Under the pieces are notes generated by a model that saw nothing but the letters and a program-made list of their open reading frames with translations, was not told the DNA's origin and did no database searches. From an uncultured Verrucomicrobiota bacterium (GTDB lineage Bacteria; Verrucomicrobiota; Verrucomicrobiia; Opitutales; Seribacteraceae), in NCBI GenBank assembly GCA_902569115.1, contig CACFTI010000027.1, positions 1-34,436 on the forward strand: DNA of 34,436 nucleotides, given 5' to 3'. Shown here one piece after another: positions 26,587 to 34,410 of the stretch; position 1 is the stretch's first letter, and every line of letters begins with the position of its first letter. A program made the translations under genes and the position numbers.

Positions 26587-27219
26587 ATGAAGAAATCGCT
26601 GCTGAACATGAATAAGAGAATGCTTTCCACTAGTAAAGCCATCAGACACTTTTGTTTGTTGGCATTATTACTCGGAAATTTTATTCAATCATTGAGTCTA
26701 GAAGCGAAAAAAGAAAATAAGCATTTTTCTAATCTCAAAGCCACTTTCATTGTAAATACCCTGAACTATATTCGTTGGCATGATAAGGATCTTCCTTTAA
26801 GGCAAAAACATGTAGAATTTCTTATCGTTGGCGATGATAAGAATAACCTTGCTGCTCGTCTCGCATATTTGATTCATTCTACTGAGTTTAAGATAAAAAA
26901 TTTCCAATTAAGGGTGAGGCAAGTTTCATCTTTGAAAGAAGCTCAAGATCAGATTGGCATAGATGGAAAAAAGGTGGTCCTTTTGCTTGATTCAGAATTA
27001 AGTGCTTGGAAAAAGCATAACTACCCTAATATTCCTGGCACTTTAATCATGGGAGAGTCTAGCAAATATTTGAGAAAGGGCTTGGTACTTACTTTCAGAA
27101 AAGAAAATAACCGTTTGAAACTAGGAGTTAATCTTAAAAAAGCCGATGCAATGAATCTCCAAATCAGTTCGAAATTACTGGCTCTGAACCGGGTAGTTAT
27201 TAATGAATCAGTTCATTGA
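26587..27219 (+). CDS. YfiR-like (DUF4154) periplasmic protein, copy 2
   Basis: A 210-residue protein with a signal sequence (hydrophobic core HFCLLALLLGNFIQSLSLEA; an internal ATG at 26608 is an alternative start). The mature part parallels copy 1: KATFIVNTLNYIRWHDKDLP, FLIVGDDKNNLAARL, KKVVLLLDSEL, TLIMGESSKYLRKGLVLTF and the ending NRLKLGVNLKKADAMNLQIS then SKLLALNRVV, the typical DUF4154 C-terminus. It is much more diverged from copy 1 than the receptors are from each other. The only cysteine lies in the signal sequence. It probably senses or relays a periplasmic signal with the preceding receptor; this is inferred from context. Confidence 0.76.
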   Translation: MKKSLLNMNKRMLSTSKAIRHFCLLALLLGNFIQSLSLEAKKENKHFSNLKATFIVNTLNYIRWHDKDLPLRQKHVEFLIVGDDKNNLAARLAYLIHSTEFKIKNFQLRVRQVSSLKEAQDQIGIDGKKVVLLLDSELSAWKKHNYPNIPGTLIMGESSKYLRKGLVLTFRKENNRLKLGVNLKKADAMNLQISSKLLALNRVVINESVH

Positions 27220-27398
27220 TAACATTTTTTGTTTTTCAATTTTGCCCATTTCAATTAATAACATATTCACATTTTCTGCTTTTTTATCGAACGTTTTCCT
27301 CATATCACATATCTACTATTTGTATGGGAATACGCAGTGGTTTGGATGCCCCTTAGGTTTTCCCGAATAGTAAACATACAAAACAAAAGGGAATAACG

Positions 27399-27737
27399 AT
27401 GAATATTACATATAGAGAAGCAAAGAGAATTTTGGATAAGCAGGAAGAGGCCCGGGAAGTCATTAATAGTTATCGGGGCATGGAAACACTTGGAAAGCGT
27501 TTACAACTCAACAATAATAAAGAACTTATTCTGAAACTTTTTGAAATCGAAGAAGATGAATCAATTATCGAAGTTTTTACCCATTTAAAAGCTCTCTACG
27601 AAGAGCAATGGGGAGACGCAGAAGCAACCGCTCCACCTGAGTCTCCGGGCGAAATTATCATAGCTGAGGAAAGCAAACCTAAGACCCAACCTCGAACTAA
27701 AAAAGAAGTTGTCTCGGAAGAAGTCGTTGAAGCGTAA
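27399..27737 (+). CDS. Small acidic hypothetical protein
   Basis: A 112-residue protein I do not recognise. Residues 1-72 are predicted helical and charged (YREAKRILDKQEEAREVINS, LGKRLQLNNNKELILKLFEI, VFTHLKALYEEQW). Residues 73-112 are a low-complexity Pro/Glu/Lys tail (PPESPGEIIIAEE...KKEVVSEEVVEA), likely disordered. No signal peptide or membrane segment. A good ribosome site, AAGGGA, lies 7-8 bases before the ATG, and the codon pattern is coherent, so I believe it is expressed. It stands alone between the receptor/YfiR unit and the YqgE gene. An 8-bp inverted repeat lies in its upstream region. Confidence 0.65.
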   Translation: MNITYREAKRILDKQEEAREVINSYRGMETLGKRLQLNNNKELILKLFEIEEDESIIEVFTHLKALYEEQWGDAEATAPPESPGEIIIAEESKPKTQPRTKKEVVSEEVVEA

Positions 27738-27860
27738 CCTTCCTTAAATATTCAGATATTAGATTCGCCTTATTACCTTAGAAATTCTTTCGGTAAACAA
27801 GGTTAATTGGAGTTTTGCTTGCGTATTTTTCTCAACATTAGAAAAGTGAATTAAACGCTT

Positions 27861-28433
27861 GTGAATTTAACTGGAAGATACCAAACAAAACAGTGTCTGT
27901 CAGGGAGCATTTTGCTCTCTCATCCTAGCTTGCAAGATCCAAATTTTGCTAAGACTATAGTGTTTCTTTCGGCTCATTCCGATGATATGGGAACGGTTGG
28001 AGTTATTCTGAATCGCCCACTTGGCCAAAACCTCGCACAACTTGACAATCAATTTAAGATTGGTTCCTTTGGCAATACACCCGTTTTTGAAGGCGGACCT
28101 GTTGAAAAAGATAAATTGATTGTTGCAGCATGGGAGTGGTTGGATTCTCCGACTTCTTTCAAACTTTATTTCGGAATTGATCTTGAAAAAGCTGAATCGC
28201 TTAGATCTGAGAATGATAAAATTAATATAGCCTGTTTTTTAGGACATTCTGGTTGGTCGCCTGGCCAACTGGAAGATGAATTAGACCAAAATTCGTGGAT
28301 TGTGTCTTCTTTAAACCATGATCTGTTTTTAGAAATGGACCAAAAAAATAAAATGTGGAAGAAACTGGTTGGAGGAATGGGAGATGATTTCAAGCTACTT
28401 GTTGATGCTCCTGATGACCCCCAGGTCAATTAA
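27861..28433 (+). CDS. YqgE/AlgH family protein (UPF0301)
   Basis: A 190-residue protein of normal length for the YqgE/AlgH family. Diagnostic blocks are GSILLSHPSLQDPNFAKTIV near the N-terminus, GTVGVILNRPLG, the GGPVEKDKL motif and CFLGHSGWSPGQLEDELDQN, with the C-terminal MDQKNKMWKKLVGGMG. The start is GTG at 27861; no strong ribosome site is visible. The biochemical role of the family is unsettled. The gene stands alone and is followed by an AT-rich stretch and the glutamine synthetase gene. Confidence 0.92.
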   Translation: MNLTGRYQTKQCLSGSILLSHPSLQDPNFAKTIVFLSAHSDDMGTVGVILNRPLGQNLAQLDNQFKIGSFGNTPVFEGGPVEKDKLIVAAWEWLDSPTSFKLYFGIDLEKAESLRSENDKINIACFLGHSGWSPGQLEDELDQNSWIVSSLNHDLFLEMDQKNKMWKKLVGGMGDDFKLLVDAPDDPQVN

Positions 28434-28551
28434 TACGCATTTTTTTAGTATTTTTTTTCCACTTTTCTTTCAGGATTGAATTTGGCGCTTCCTCTGCTAA
28501 CAATAATGATCCCCTTATTTGACTTTCTGTCAGTAATCTAAAAAACAAACT

Positions 28552-29568
28552 ATGAGTAAACATAAGTTAGAATATATATGGCTCGATGGGTATAAACCTA
28601 CCCAAAGCCTGCGAGGTAAAACGATGATCGTTGAAGATTTCAGCGGCAAGCTTGAAGACGCAAAGCAATGGTCCTTTGACGGCTCTTCTACAGAACAGGC
28701 TGAAGGTGGTTCTTCTGATTGTCTCTTGCAACCCGTCCATGTCATTCCCGACCCAGATCGATTTGGGGGAAATGGCTGGCTTGTAATGTGCGAAGTCCTC
28801 AACCCTGACGGAACGCCTCATGAGTCAAATGGTAGAGCTACCATCGACGATGATGACGACGATTTTTGGTTTGGTTTTGAGCAGGAATACACCTTAATCG
28901 ATCTGGAAACTGATTTACCTTTAGGATTCCCCAAAGGAGGATATCCTGGTCCGCAAGGCCCATACTACACTTCCGTTGGTGCACGTAATACAAAGGGTCG
29001 TGAATTGGTGGATGAGCATTTGCACATCTGTCTTGAAGCAGGACTTAATGTTGAGGGTATTAATGCTGAGGTCATGATGGGACAGTGGGAATACCAAATT
29101 TTTGCTAAGGGTGCCGCCAGTGCAGGCGACCAAATTTGGTTAGCTCGCTACCTCCTTGAGCGTACTGCTGAGACTTACGACATCGCTATCGATCTTCATC
29201 CTAAACCGATACAAGGCGATTGGAACGGTTCTGGTATGCATGCTAATTTCTCCAACGGGCCCATGCGTGAGGAGGGTGGCGAAGAATTATTTAAGAAAAT
29301 CTGTGAAGAGTTTGGAAAGAATATTGATCGTCATATCAGCGTTTATGGTGCCGACAATAACAAACGCTTAACTGGTCTTCATGAAACGCAATCGATTGAC
29401 AAGTTCAGTTACGGAGTATCAGACCGTGGAGCTTCAATTCGTATTCCAGTAGGCACAATTCAGGATGGATGGAAAGGGCGTTTGGAAGATCGTCGCCCAG
29501 CATCGAATGGTGATCCGTACAGAATCGCTGCGGCAATTATTAAAACCACCAAGGAAGCACTTGCTTAA
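28552..29568 (+). CDS. Glutamine synthetase, type II (eukaryote-like)
   Basis: A 338-residue GSII, about 130 residues shorter than bacterial GSI. Active-site elements are FDGSSTEQAEGGSSDCLLQP (42-61), metal glutamates E110 and E112 (GFEQEYTL), E173 and E180 (NAEVMMGQWEYQI), H230 in GDWNGSGMHANFS, and the substrate/ATP arginines in TGLHETQSIDKFSYGVSDRG and ASIRIP. It makes glutamine from glutamate, ammonia and ATP, and would assimilate ammonia from urease, although the urease operon is 22 kb away. There is no adenylylation-site loop of the GSI kind. Monocistronic, with a strong terminator after the stop. The ATG lacks an obvious Shine-Dalgarno. Confidence 0.95.
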   Translation: MSKHKLEYIWLDGYKPTQSLRGKTMIVEDFSGKLEDAKQWSFDGSSTEQAEGGSSDCLLQPVHVIPDPDRFGGNGWLVMCEVLNPDGTPHESNGRATIDDDDDDFWFGFEQEYTLIDLETDLPLGFPKGGYPGPQGPYYTSVGARNTKGRELVDEHLHICLEAGLNVEGINAEVMMGQWEYQIFAKGAASAGDQIWLARYLLERTAETYDIAIDLHPKPIQGDWNGSGMHANFSNGPMREEGGEELFKKICEEFGKNIDRHISVYGADNNKRLTGLHETQSIDKFSYGVSDRGASIRIPVGTIQDGWKGRLEDRRPASNGDPYRIAAAIIKTTKEALA

Positions 29569-29592
29569 TTCTTGAGTTTTAAACTTAATTTT

Positions 29593-29625
29593 AAAGGCGA
29601 TGGAGAAATCCATCGCCTTTTTTAT
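29593..29625 (+). terminator. Rho-independent terminator of the glutamine synthetase gene
   Basis: AAAGGCGATGG (29593-29603) pairs perfectly with CCATCGCCTTT (29610-29620) around a 6-base loop and is followed by further T residues. It begins 25 bases after the glutamine synthetase stop. The minus-strand lipoprotein gene ends at its edge, so the hairpin may also help stop that transcript, although the U tract is clear only on the + strand. Confidence 0.9.
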
Positions 29626-29939
29626 TTCCTTTTTCTCATGACTACTACAAATTCTTCGTCATCTGCCTTGAAGAAACGAAGTACCATATAGTAGTGAGAT
29701 GTTTGTTGGTAAAGTTTAGTTTTTCTTTTGCCTTTTTCAGTCCATGCCGCTTCGACCGCTTGGGCTTTTTCACTTTGGAGCACACCGGTTCTTTTTACTT
29801 CCCCTATGGATCCATGGGTTGAAACATACGACCACCCGTTTTCTTTCCACTCATTGATAATGTCATCAGGATTTGGGCTGCAGCCTGACAGAAAAGTAAA
29901 AAGGAAAAAAAAGAAAAATGATTGAGCCAAAGCATTCAC
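29622..29939 (-). CDS. Small hypothetical lipoprotein
   Basis: A 105-residue protein with a lipoprotein signal: a hydrophobic core of Phe and Leu ending in the lipobox LSGC (Cys20). The mature 86-residue part is short and charged (NEWKENGWSYVSTHGSIGEV, YMVLRFFKADDEEFVVVMRKR) and looks like a small beta-rich domain. I do not recognise a family. It is on the same strand as the upstream sulfatase gene, 24 bases after that stop, and may be in an operon with it. The ORF ends against the glutamine synthetase terminator. Confidence 0.65.
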   Translation of the reverse strand: MNALAQSFFFFFLFTFLSGCSPNPDDIINEWKENGWSYVSTHGSIGEVKRTGVLQSEKAQAVEAAWTEKGKRKTKLYQQTSHYYMVLRFFKADDEEFVVVMRKRK

Positions 29940-29963
29940 AACGCCATCGGACTACGCTGGATA

Positions 29964-31370
29964 CTATATTTTTCCAACTGCACGCTTTGTTTTCTGCAAA
30001 TCCTTGTGAAACTTTTCTCCAAGGGATTTTAGCTGATTGGTAATTTCGGGAAATTTATTTTTAAGGTCTCGGGTCTCTCCAATATCGCTATCAAGATCAA
30101 ACAAAGACAACCCAATCTTAGCCTGGGTATAATTTGTGGGAATTCCCCCAGTACCTCCCGGCTTTCCTGCCATGGTACGATAACCATGAGGGAAGTGAAG
30201 TTTCCATTTTCCCTTTCTGACTGCTTGTAACTGATTGCCGTAGTAAAAATAATAGGCTTCATGGGGAGACTTTCCATCACTAGCCAAAAGAGACCAGATA
30301 TCTTTTCCATCAATACGGTGTTTAGGTAGATCGGCCCCAATGCGTTTCGCTATGGTTGGTAACAAATCAATAGTCATGGCCGGCTCCTTACACTCAGAAT
30401 TGGCCGGTATAGTTCCTGGCCACCATGCGAGCGTTGGCTCTCGGCATCCACCGTCAAACATTGTTCCTTTTCCCTCCCTCAATGGAGCCGCTGACCCGGC
30501 ATGATCTCCATAATTCAACCAAGGTCCGTTATCGGAAGTGAAAATAAAGAGAGTGTTTTTATGAAGATTATGTTTGCGTAGCACTTTCATGATTTCGCCG
30601 ACAGACCAATCCACTTCCATCATGACATCTCCAAATAACCCAGCTCCGCTCTTACCCCTGAACTTTTCTGATACATAAAGAGGGACATGAACCATACTGT
30701 GAGGGAGATAGACAAAAAATGGCTTGTCCTTGTTTTTTTCAATGAAGGACACCGTTCGTTCTGTGTATTGAGTGGTAAGTTTCTCCTGATCTTTTCCGCT
30801 CACTTGAGGGTTAATAACCTTATTGCCTTCAATTAACGGAAGATGAGGCCATCTTTTGAGCCTTTCTTCCATTGGGAGATGAAGTACGCCTGGGTGAAAG
30901 GGCCACATATCATTGGAGTAGGGTAGACCAAAATATTCATCAAACCCATGTTGTTGCGGCAGAAATTTTTGATGATGACCCAAATGCCATTTTCCAAAAC
31001 AAGCCGTGGCATATCCCTTTTGTTTACAGATTTCGGCGATGGTGGTTTCATCAGGATTGAGTCCGATGTTTGATCTGGGCCCAAGAGCCCCATTGATCCC
31101 GATTCTTACATTGTAACAACCGGTTAACAATCCAGCACGGGAAGCCGAGCACACAGCCTGTGTGACATAGAAATCAGTGAATTTCCTTCCCTCTTTTGCC
31201 ATCTGATCCAGATGAGGAGTCGGGTAAGCTTTCGCACCAAACGCACCGATATCGGCATAGCCCATATCATCCATAAACATAATTACAATATTCGGAGGTC
31301 TTTTGGCTAAAAGAATGGTGGTCAAAAAAAGAAAAATAAAATTTGCAATTAACAGTTTCATGGGCGTCAT
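29964..31370 (-). CDS. Secreted S1-family sulfatase with CSASR active site
   Basis: A 468-residue sulfatase with a signal peptide (core LLIANFIFLFLTTILLAKR; the ATG at 31361 is an equally good start). Metal aspartates are in FMDDMGYAD (D34-D35) and the formylglycine precursor is C74 in VCSASRAGLLTG, i.e. C-S-A-S-R, a variant of the C-x-P/A-x-R motif. Other blocks are CFGKWHLGHHQKFLPQQHGF, TSDNGPWLNYGDHAGSAAPL and REGKGTMFDGGCREP. Its active-site motif differs from that of the sulfatase at 6857, so the two probably belong to different S1 subfamilies. The substrate is unknown, presumably a sulfated glycan or small sulfate ester. Confidence 0.9.
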   Translation of the reverse strand: MTPMKLLIANFIFLFLTTILLAKRPPNIVIMFMDDMGYADIGAFGAKAYPTPHLDQMAKEGRKFTDFYVTQAVCSASRAGLLTGCYNVRIGINGALGPRSNIGLNPDETTIAEICKQKGYATACFGKWHLGHHQKFLPQQHGFDEYFGLPYSNDMWPFHPGVLHLPMEERLKRWPHLPLIEGNKVINPQVSGKDQEKLTTQYTERTVSFIEKNKDKPFFVYLPHSMVHVPLYVSEKFRGKSGAGLFGDVMMEVDWSVGEIMKVLRKHNLHKNTLFIFTSDNGPWLNYGDHAGSAAPLREGKGTMFDGGCREPTLAWWPGTIPANSECKEPAMTIDLLPTIAKRIGADLPKHRIDGKDIWSLLASDGKSPHEAYYFYYGNQLQAVRKGKWKLHFPHGYRTMAGKPGGTGGIPTNYTQAKIGLSLFDLDSDIGETRDLKNKFPEITNQLKSLGEKFHKDLQKTKRAVGKI

Positions 31371-31443
31371 TTGTTCGTGGATGTAAAAAGGATAAGCGAA
31401 TTGTATTCGTCCTTAAAATGACTTGGCAAGTGTCTATTCAATC

Positions 31444-31465
31444 TTGTCGTAACCTTCTTGTAACA
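31444..31465. repeat. Two 11-bp direct repeats in a divergent promoter region
   Basis: TTGTCGTAACC (31444-31454) is followed directly by TTCTTGTAACA (31455-31465), with 8 of 11 matching positions; a third, weak unit may follow. The spacing of one helical turn is what one sees for tandem response-regulator sites. It lies about 75 bases upstream of the minus-strand sulfatase start and about 120 upstream of the 61-residue plus-strand gene, so either could be controlled. Confidence 0.3.
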
Positions 31466-31587
31466 TTCTGTCTTTGTTTTGAACGGATGCTTGTTTTTTT
31501 GTTTCTATATGAGCAAGTTATCATCTTATTAGCCTCTGCGGGGAGGCTTACAACACCAACCACTAACGCAAACGAAAGGAACTAAAC

Positions 31588-31773
31588 ATGTTGCAATACA
31601 TGAAATGGGAAATCAATCAGCAGGGGATGGCGGATTCAGAATCCATCCGGTCATCCAAGCGAGCGGGGCCCTTAGTTCGTAAATTTTATAGAATATTCAC
31701 AGAAGAAAAGGAGGCAGACCCCTTATGGCGTTGGCAGGCACTTCTGAAATATCGAAGAATTCCTCCCTCTTAA
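31588..31773 (+). CDS. Small basic hypothetical protein (61 residues)
   Basis: I do not recognise this protein. It has MLQYMKWEINQQG at the start, a serine/arginine-containing middle (SIRSSKRAG) and an aromatic, basic C-terminus with DPLWRWQALLKYRRIPP. No signal or membrane segment. The best support that it is real is a strong ribosome site, GAAAGGA (31574-31580), seven bases before the ATG, and a terminator about 95 bases after the stop. Upstream, AGCCTC (31531-31536) and GAGGCT (31543-31548) can form a small leader hairpin. It is divergent from the CSASR sulfatase. Confidence 0.5.
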   Translation: MLQYMKWEINQQGMADSESIRSSKRAGPLVRKFYRIFTEEKEADPLWRWQALLKYRRIPPS

Positions 31774-31786
31774 AATTTGATTATTT

Positions 31787-31905
31787 TTCTTGGTCCACGA
31801 TAAAATTCGGATGGAATCTACCAACTCGTTAGAGTTCAACTTCCGCCAAGAATAAGATCTTTAAAACGAAGCCCTTCTTCCTTATTCCGGGAGAAGGGCT
31901 TTTTC
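31787..31905 (+). ncRNA. Candidate structured RNA or structured 3' UTR
   Basis: Three nested elements precede a terminator. TTCTTGG (31787-31793) pairs with CCAAGAA (31846-31852) as an outer stem. Inside, TCCACGA (31794-31800) pairs with TCG plus TGGA (31807-31809, 31812-31815) with a GA bulge, and AACTC (31823-31827) pairs with GAGTT (31832-31836) around a GTTA loop. The result has the shape of a three-way junction and ends in the hairpin at 31869-31901. It could be the 3' UTR of the 61-residue gene or a small RNA. AT-rich DNA can give such folds by chance. Confidence 0.3.
31869..31905. terminator. Rho-independent terminator, probably bidirectional
   Basis: AAGCCCTTCT (31869-31878) pairs with AGAAGGGCTT (31892-31901) over a 13-base loop, followed by T residues on the + strand; the minus strand has a looser T-rich tract after the stem. 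It ends the transcript of the 61-residue gene. The stop codon of the convergent START-domain gene (31882-31884) lies in the loop, so it likely serves that gene as well. Confidence 0.8.
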
Positions 31906-32529
31906 TTGGGAAGGGTTCAACATTTCCTTACGTAAGCCTTCAATGATGCTGACAGGAAAAGATTTGGACGCCCAGTCTACCATAAAGTTCGGGATCCTGC
32001 CCCCCGGATCTGATAGATTTTCAAAAGTTACCTGCATCCGGTTACCTTCTAAGGGATCTATCCGATAACGGGTATAAGTTACCTTTGCCCGTACTTTGCT
32101 ATCGTCAAAAGGGGCTTTCGGGTGGTTAACCGATTTCATTTCCAGCAAAATTTGAGCTGCACCCACCCTTGAGATGACTGATTCGAAAACGATTTCCCGA
32201 TTCTTTACCGGCCACATTGCATCTATTTCCTTTAGGAAGACGAAATGGAAATCTGACTTTTTTTCCAATAGTTTTCCTTCATCCAAGTCATCAATCCAAA
32301 ATTTCCATCGCTTTGGATTGTGGATGATACCAATAAGTTTTTCTGGAGAACCCTCAATAATACCTACTCCCTTAAAAGCAATCCGATCGCCTACTTCTTT
32401 TTCATATATTTTTACTCCTTTTTTTTCCCGCACAAAGTTCCAGGTATCTTGATTATTGTTTTGCCCAAAAAGCAGACCAATAAAAACAAATGGTAACAAG
32501 AAGTAGGATCGTGGGGAGAGAGGATTCAC
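31882..32529 (-). CDS. Exported START-domain lipid-binding-like protein
   Basis: A protein of 215 residues from the GTG at 32529, which gives a normal signal peptide (core SYFLLPFVFIGLLFG); the open frame runs up to a TTG at 32568, which would add 13 polar residues. The mature part is a START-like domain: WNFVREKKGVKIYEKEV, GSPEKLIGIIHNPKRWKFWI, DAMWPVKNREIVFESV and the typical ending LSDPGGRIPNFMVDWASKSF. START proteins hold a lipid or other hydrophobic ligand in a helix-grip cavity; bacterial exported ones have no settled function. The gene stands alone, with its stop codon inside the loop of a bidirectional terminator. Confidence 0.82.
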   Translation of the reverse strand: MNPLSPRSYFLLPFVFIGLLFGQNNNQDTWNFVREKKGVKIYEKEVGDRIAFKGVGIIEGSPEKLIGIIHNPKRWKFWIDDLDEGKLLEKKSDFHFVFLKEIDAMWPVKNREIVFESVISRVGAAQILLEMKSVNHPKAPFDDSKVRAKVTYTRYRIDPLEGNRMQVTFENLSDPGGRIPNFMVDWASKSFPVSIIEGLRKEMLNPSQEKALLPE

Positions 32530-32738
32530 TTTCTTATCGTTCTTACTATGCTGATAATTAATTAGCAAGTACTAGATAAAATTGTCGGCAGTGAAATGGG
32601 AAAAGAATCCAGAAATTCATCTCTGAAAAGATTGGCACCTAGTACTTTATCAATTTGGAAATTCTTTATGAACAATCTGATATGATCGTTTTTTTGAATT
32701 CTTGCCAATGGGATTAATAAATTGAATACTTTCCTATT

Positions 32739-34367
32739 ATGTTAGCTTTAATCCTGCTTTCCAGTTGTTTACTCTGTTTTCTCGCCTATCGGTACTATGG
32801 GAAATTTCTCACCGATCGCTGCAAGCTCGATGACAGCAAGGTCACTCCAGCCACTAAGAAAGAAGACGGGGTTGATTACTCCCCGACTCGGGCATCTGTC
32901 CTCTTTGGGCATCACTTTTCTTCCATTGCCGGTGCGGGTCCAATTGTGGGTCCTATTCTGGCAGCCATGTATTTCGGCTGGGGACCAACCTGGATCTGGA
33001 TTCTGGTTGGGGCTATTTTGGTGGGTGGCGTGCATGATTTCGGGAGCACCCTAATGTCTGTGCGAAATGGAGGCCGTTCGATTGCTGATACGATGCGTGG
33101 CTTGGTGGGGGAGGGGGCAGGCAAATTATTCATGCTATTCGTCGTTCTGGCTCTTGTTTATGTGATCATTGTTTTTCTTGATCTTACGGCCAATACCTTC
33201 GCCAAACAACCTGCAGTGGCGACAGCATCCGGATGGTTCATCGTCGTAGCGGTGATTTTTGGATTTCTCCTGCGGAGTAACAAATTCTCGCTCGGACAGC
33301 TGGCCCTCATTTTCTTTCCCCTAACTTTTGTGGGACTTGCCGTGGGTCACTACTTTCCAATGGTGGAACTGGATAAATCAGTATGGATTTGGCTTACTCT
33401 TGGCTATTGCTTTATTGCGGCGGTTTTACCGGTCGGATTGCTCCTTCAACCCCGTGATTTTTTAAGTGCCGGCTTTTTGTATGCAATTTTGGGAGTTGGT
33501 TTGATTGGAATGTTACTCTCCGGTGAAACCATTCAGATGCCCGCTTTTTCTGGCTGGGAATCTGAGAAATTGGGAATGCTTATGCCTTTCCTGTTTATTA
33601 CCGTGGCTTGTGGTGCCTGTAGCGGTTTTCACAGCATAGTATCCAGTGGTACGACTTCTAAACAGATCAAGAAGGAGAGTGATATTCGCCGGATCAGTTA
33701 TGGAGGTATGCTTGTTGAGGGCGTACTGGCCGTTTTTGCCATGGGTTGTGTGGCAGTTTTAACAATGTCTGAACGGGAAGCGGGAGGCACCCCCGTGGGA
33801 ATATTCGCCACCGGTGCGTCCAAGTTTTTTGGAGCAGTAGGAATACCCCTACAATTAGGTGCTGAGTTTGCCATGCTTGCCATCAGTACCTTTTTATTAA
33901 CCACTTTGGATACCTGTACCCGGTTGACCCGCTTTCTGATTGAGGAATTATTTTCCTGGCGAAGTGAAGCGAGCCGTTATTTGGGGACTGCGCTTGCCTT
34001 GTCTCTTCCCTGTATCCTTGTCTTTCAACAATTTCCCGGTGCCGACGGGACCCTGCAACCGGCATGGAAAGCGATTTGGCCTCTTTTTGGAGCAACCAAT
34101 CAATTACTTGCTGCTTTGGCCCTGCTTACCTTTGTCGTCTACCTAAAAGCATCCAAAGTGGGCTACAGGTTTGCTTTGCTTCCGGCGCTGGTCATGATCG
34201 TTATGCCGATGACAGCACTGGCTTTGATGGTCCAAAAATTTGGGATTACCACGCTGCTTGGTGGAACATCGGCAGGAATGTTTGTCCTTGGTTTATTTCT
34301 TATGGTCACTTCCTGGCGTCGACTTACTGGTTCAGCGGGTGAGGCTTTGCAGGTAGAGTCAACTTAG
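32739..34367 (+). CDS. CstA-family (carbon starvation) transporter
   Basis: A 542-residue polytopic membrane protein, shorter than the roughly 700-residue E. coli CstA and closer to the compact forms. The family hallmark [20 protein letters not shown] is at 57-76, followed by [20 protein letters not shown] and [20 protein letters not shown]. Later blocks are [39 protein letters not shown] and [17 protein letters not shown]. CstA and BtsT members import pyruvate and possibly peptides. Start is the ATG at 32739; no good ribosome site is visible. It is monocistronic and no other transport subunit is nearby. Uptake of pyruvate is inferred from the family. Confidence 0.9.
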   Translation: MLALILLSSCLLCFLAYRYYGKFLTDRCKLDDSKVTPATKKEDGVDYSPTRASVLFGHHFSSIAGAGPIVGPILAAMYFGWGPTWIWILVGAILVGGVHDFGSTLMSVRNGGRSIADTMRGLVGEGAGKLFMLFVVLALVYVIIVFLDLTANTFAKQPAVATASGWFIVVAVIFGFLLRSNKFSLGQLALIFFPLTFVGLAVGHYFPMVELDKSVWIWLTLGYCFIAAVLPVGLLLQPRDFLSAGFLYAILGVGLIGMLLSGETIQMPAFSGWESEKLGMLMPFLFITVACGACSGFHSIVSSGTTSKQIKKESDIRRISYGGMLVEGVLAVFAMGCVAVLTMSEREAGGTPVGIFATGASKFFGAVGIPLQLGAEFAMLAISTFLLTTLDTCTRLTRFLIEELFSWRSEASRYLGTALALSLPCILVFQQFPGADGTLQPAWKAIWPLFGATNQLLAALALLTFVVYLKASKVGYRFALLPALVMIVMPMTALALMVQKFGITTLLGGTSAGMFVLGLFLMVTSWRRLTGSAGEALQVEST

Positions 34368-34378
34368 GTAAAAGTTAG

Positions 34379-34410
34379 ATTGAGAATTTCATCTTTATTC
34401 TCGATTCATT
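34379..34410 (+). terminator. Possible terminator after the CstA-family gene
   Basis: ATTGAGAAT (34379-34387) pairs with ATTCTCGAT (34397-34405), with one G-T pair, around a 9-base loop, and is followed by TCATTTT. It begins 12 bases after the stop. The stem is AT-rich and the T tract is interrupted, so efficiency is doubtful. Confidence 0.4.

Noticed and set aside
28432-28452. AATAC/GTATT hairpin with T tract after the YqgE gene
   Set aside because: Only five AU-type pairs with a long T loop; suggestive position but not enough structure.
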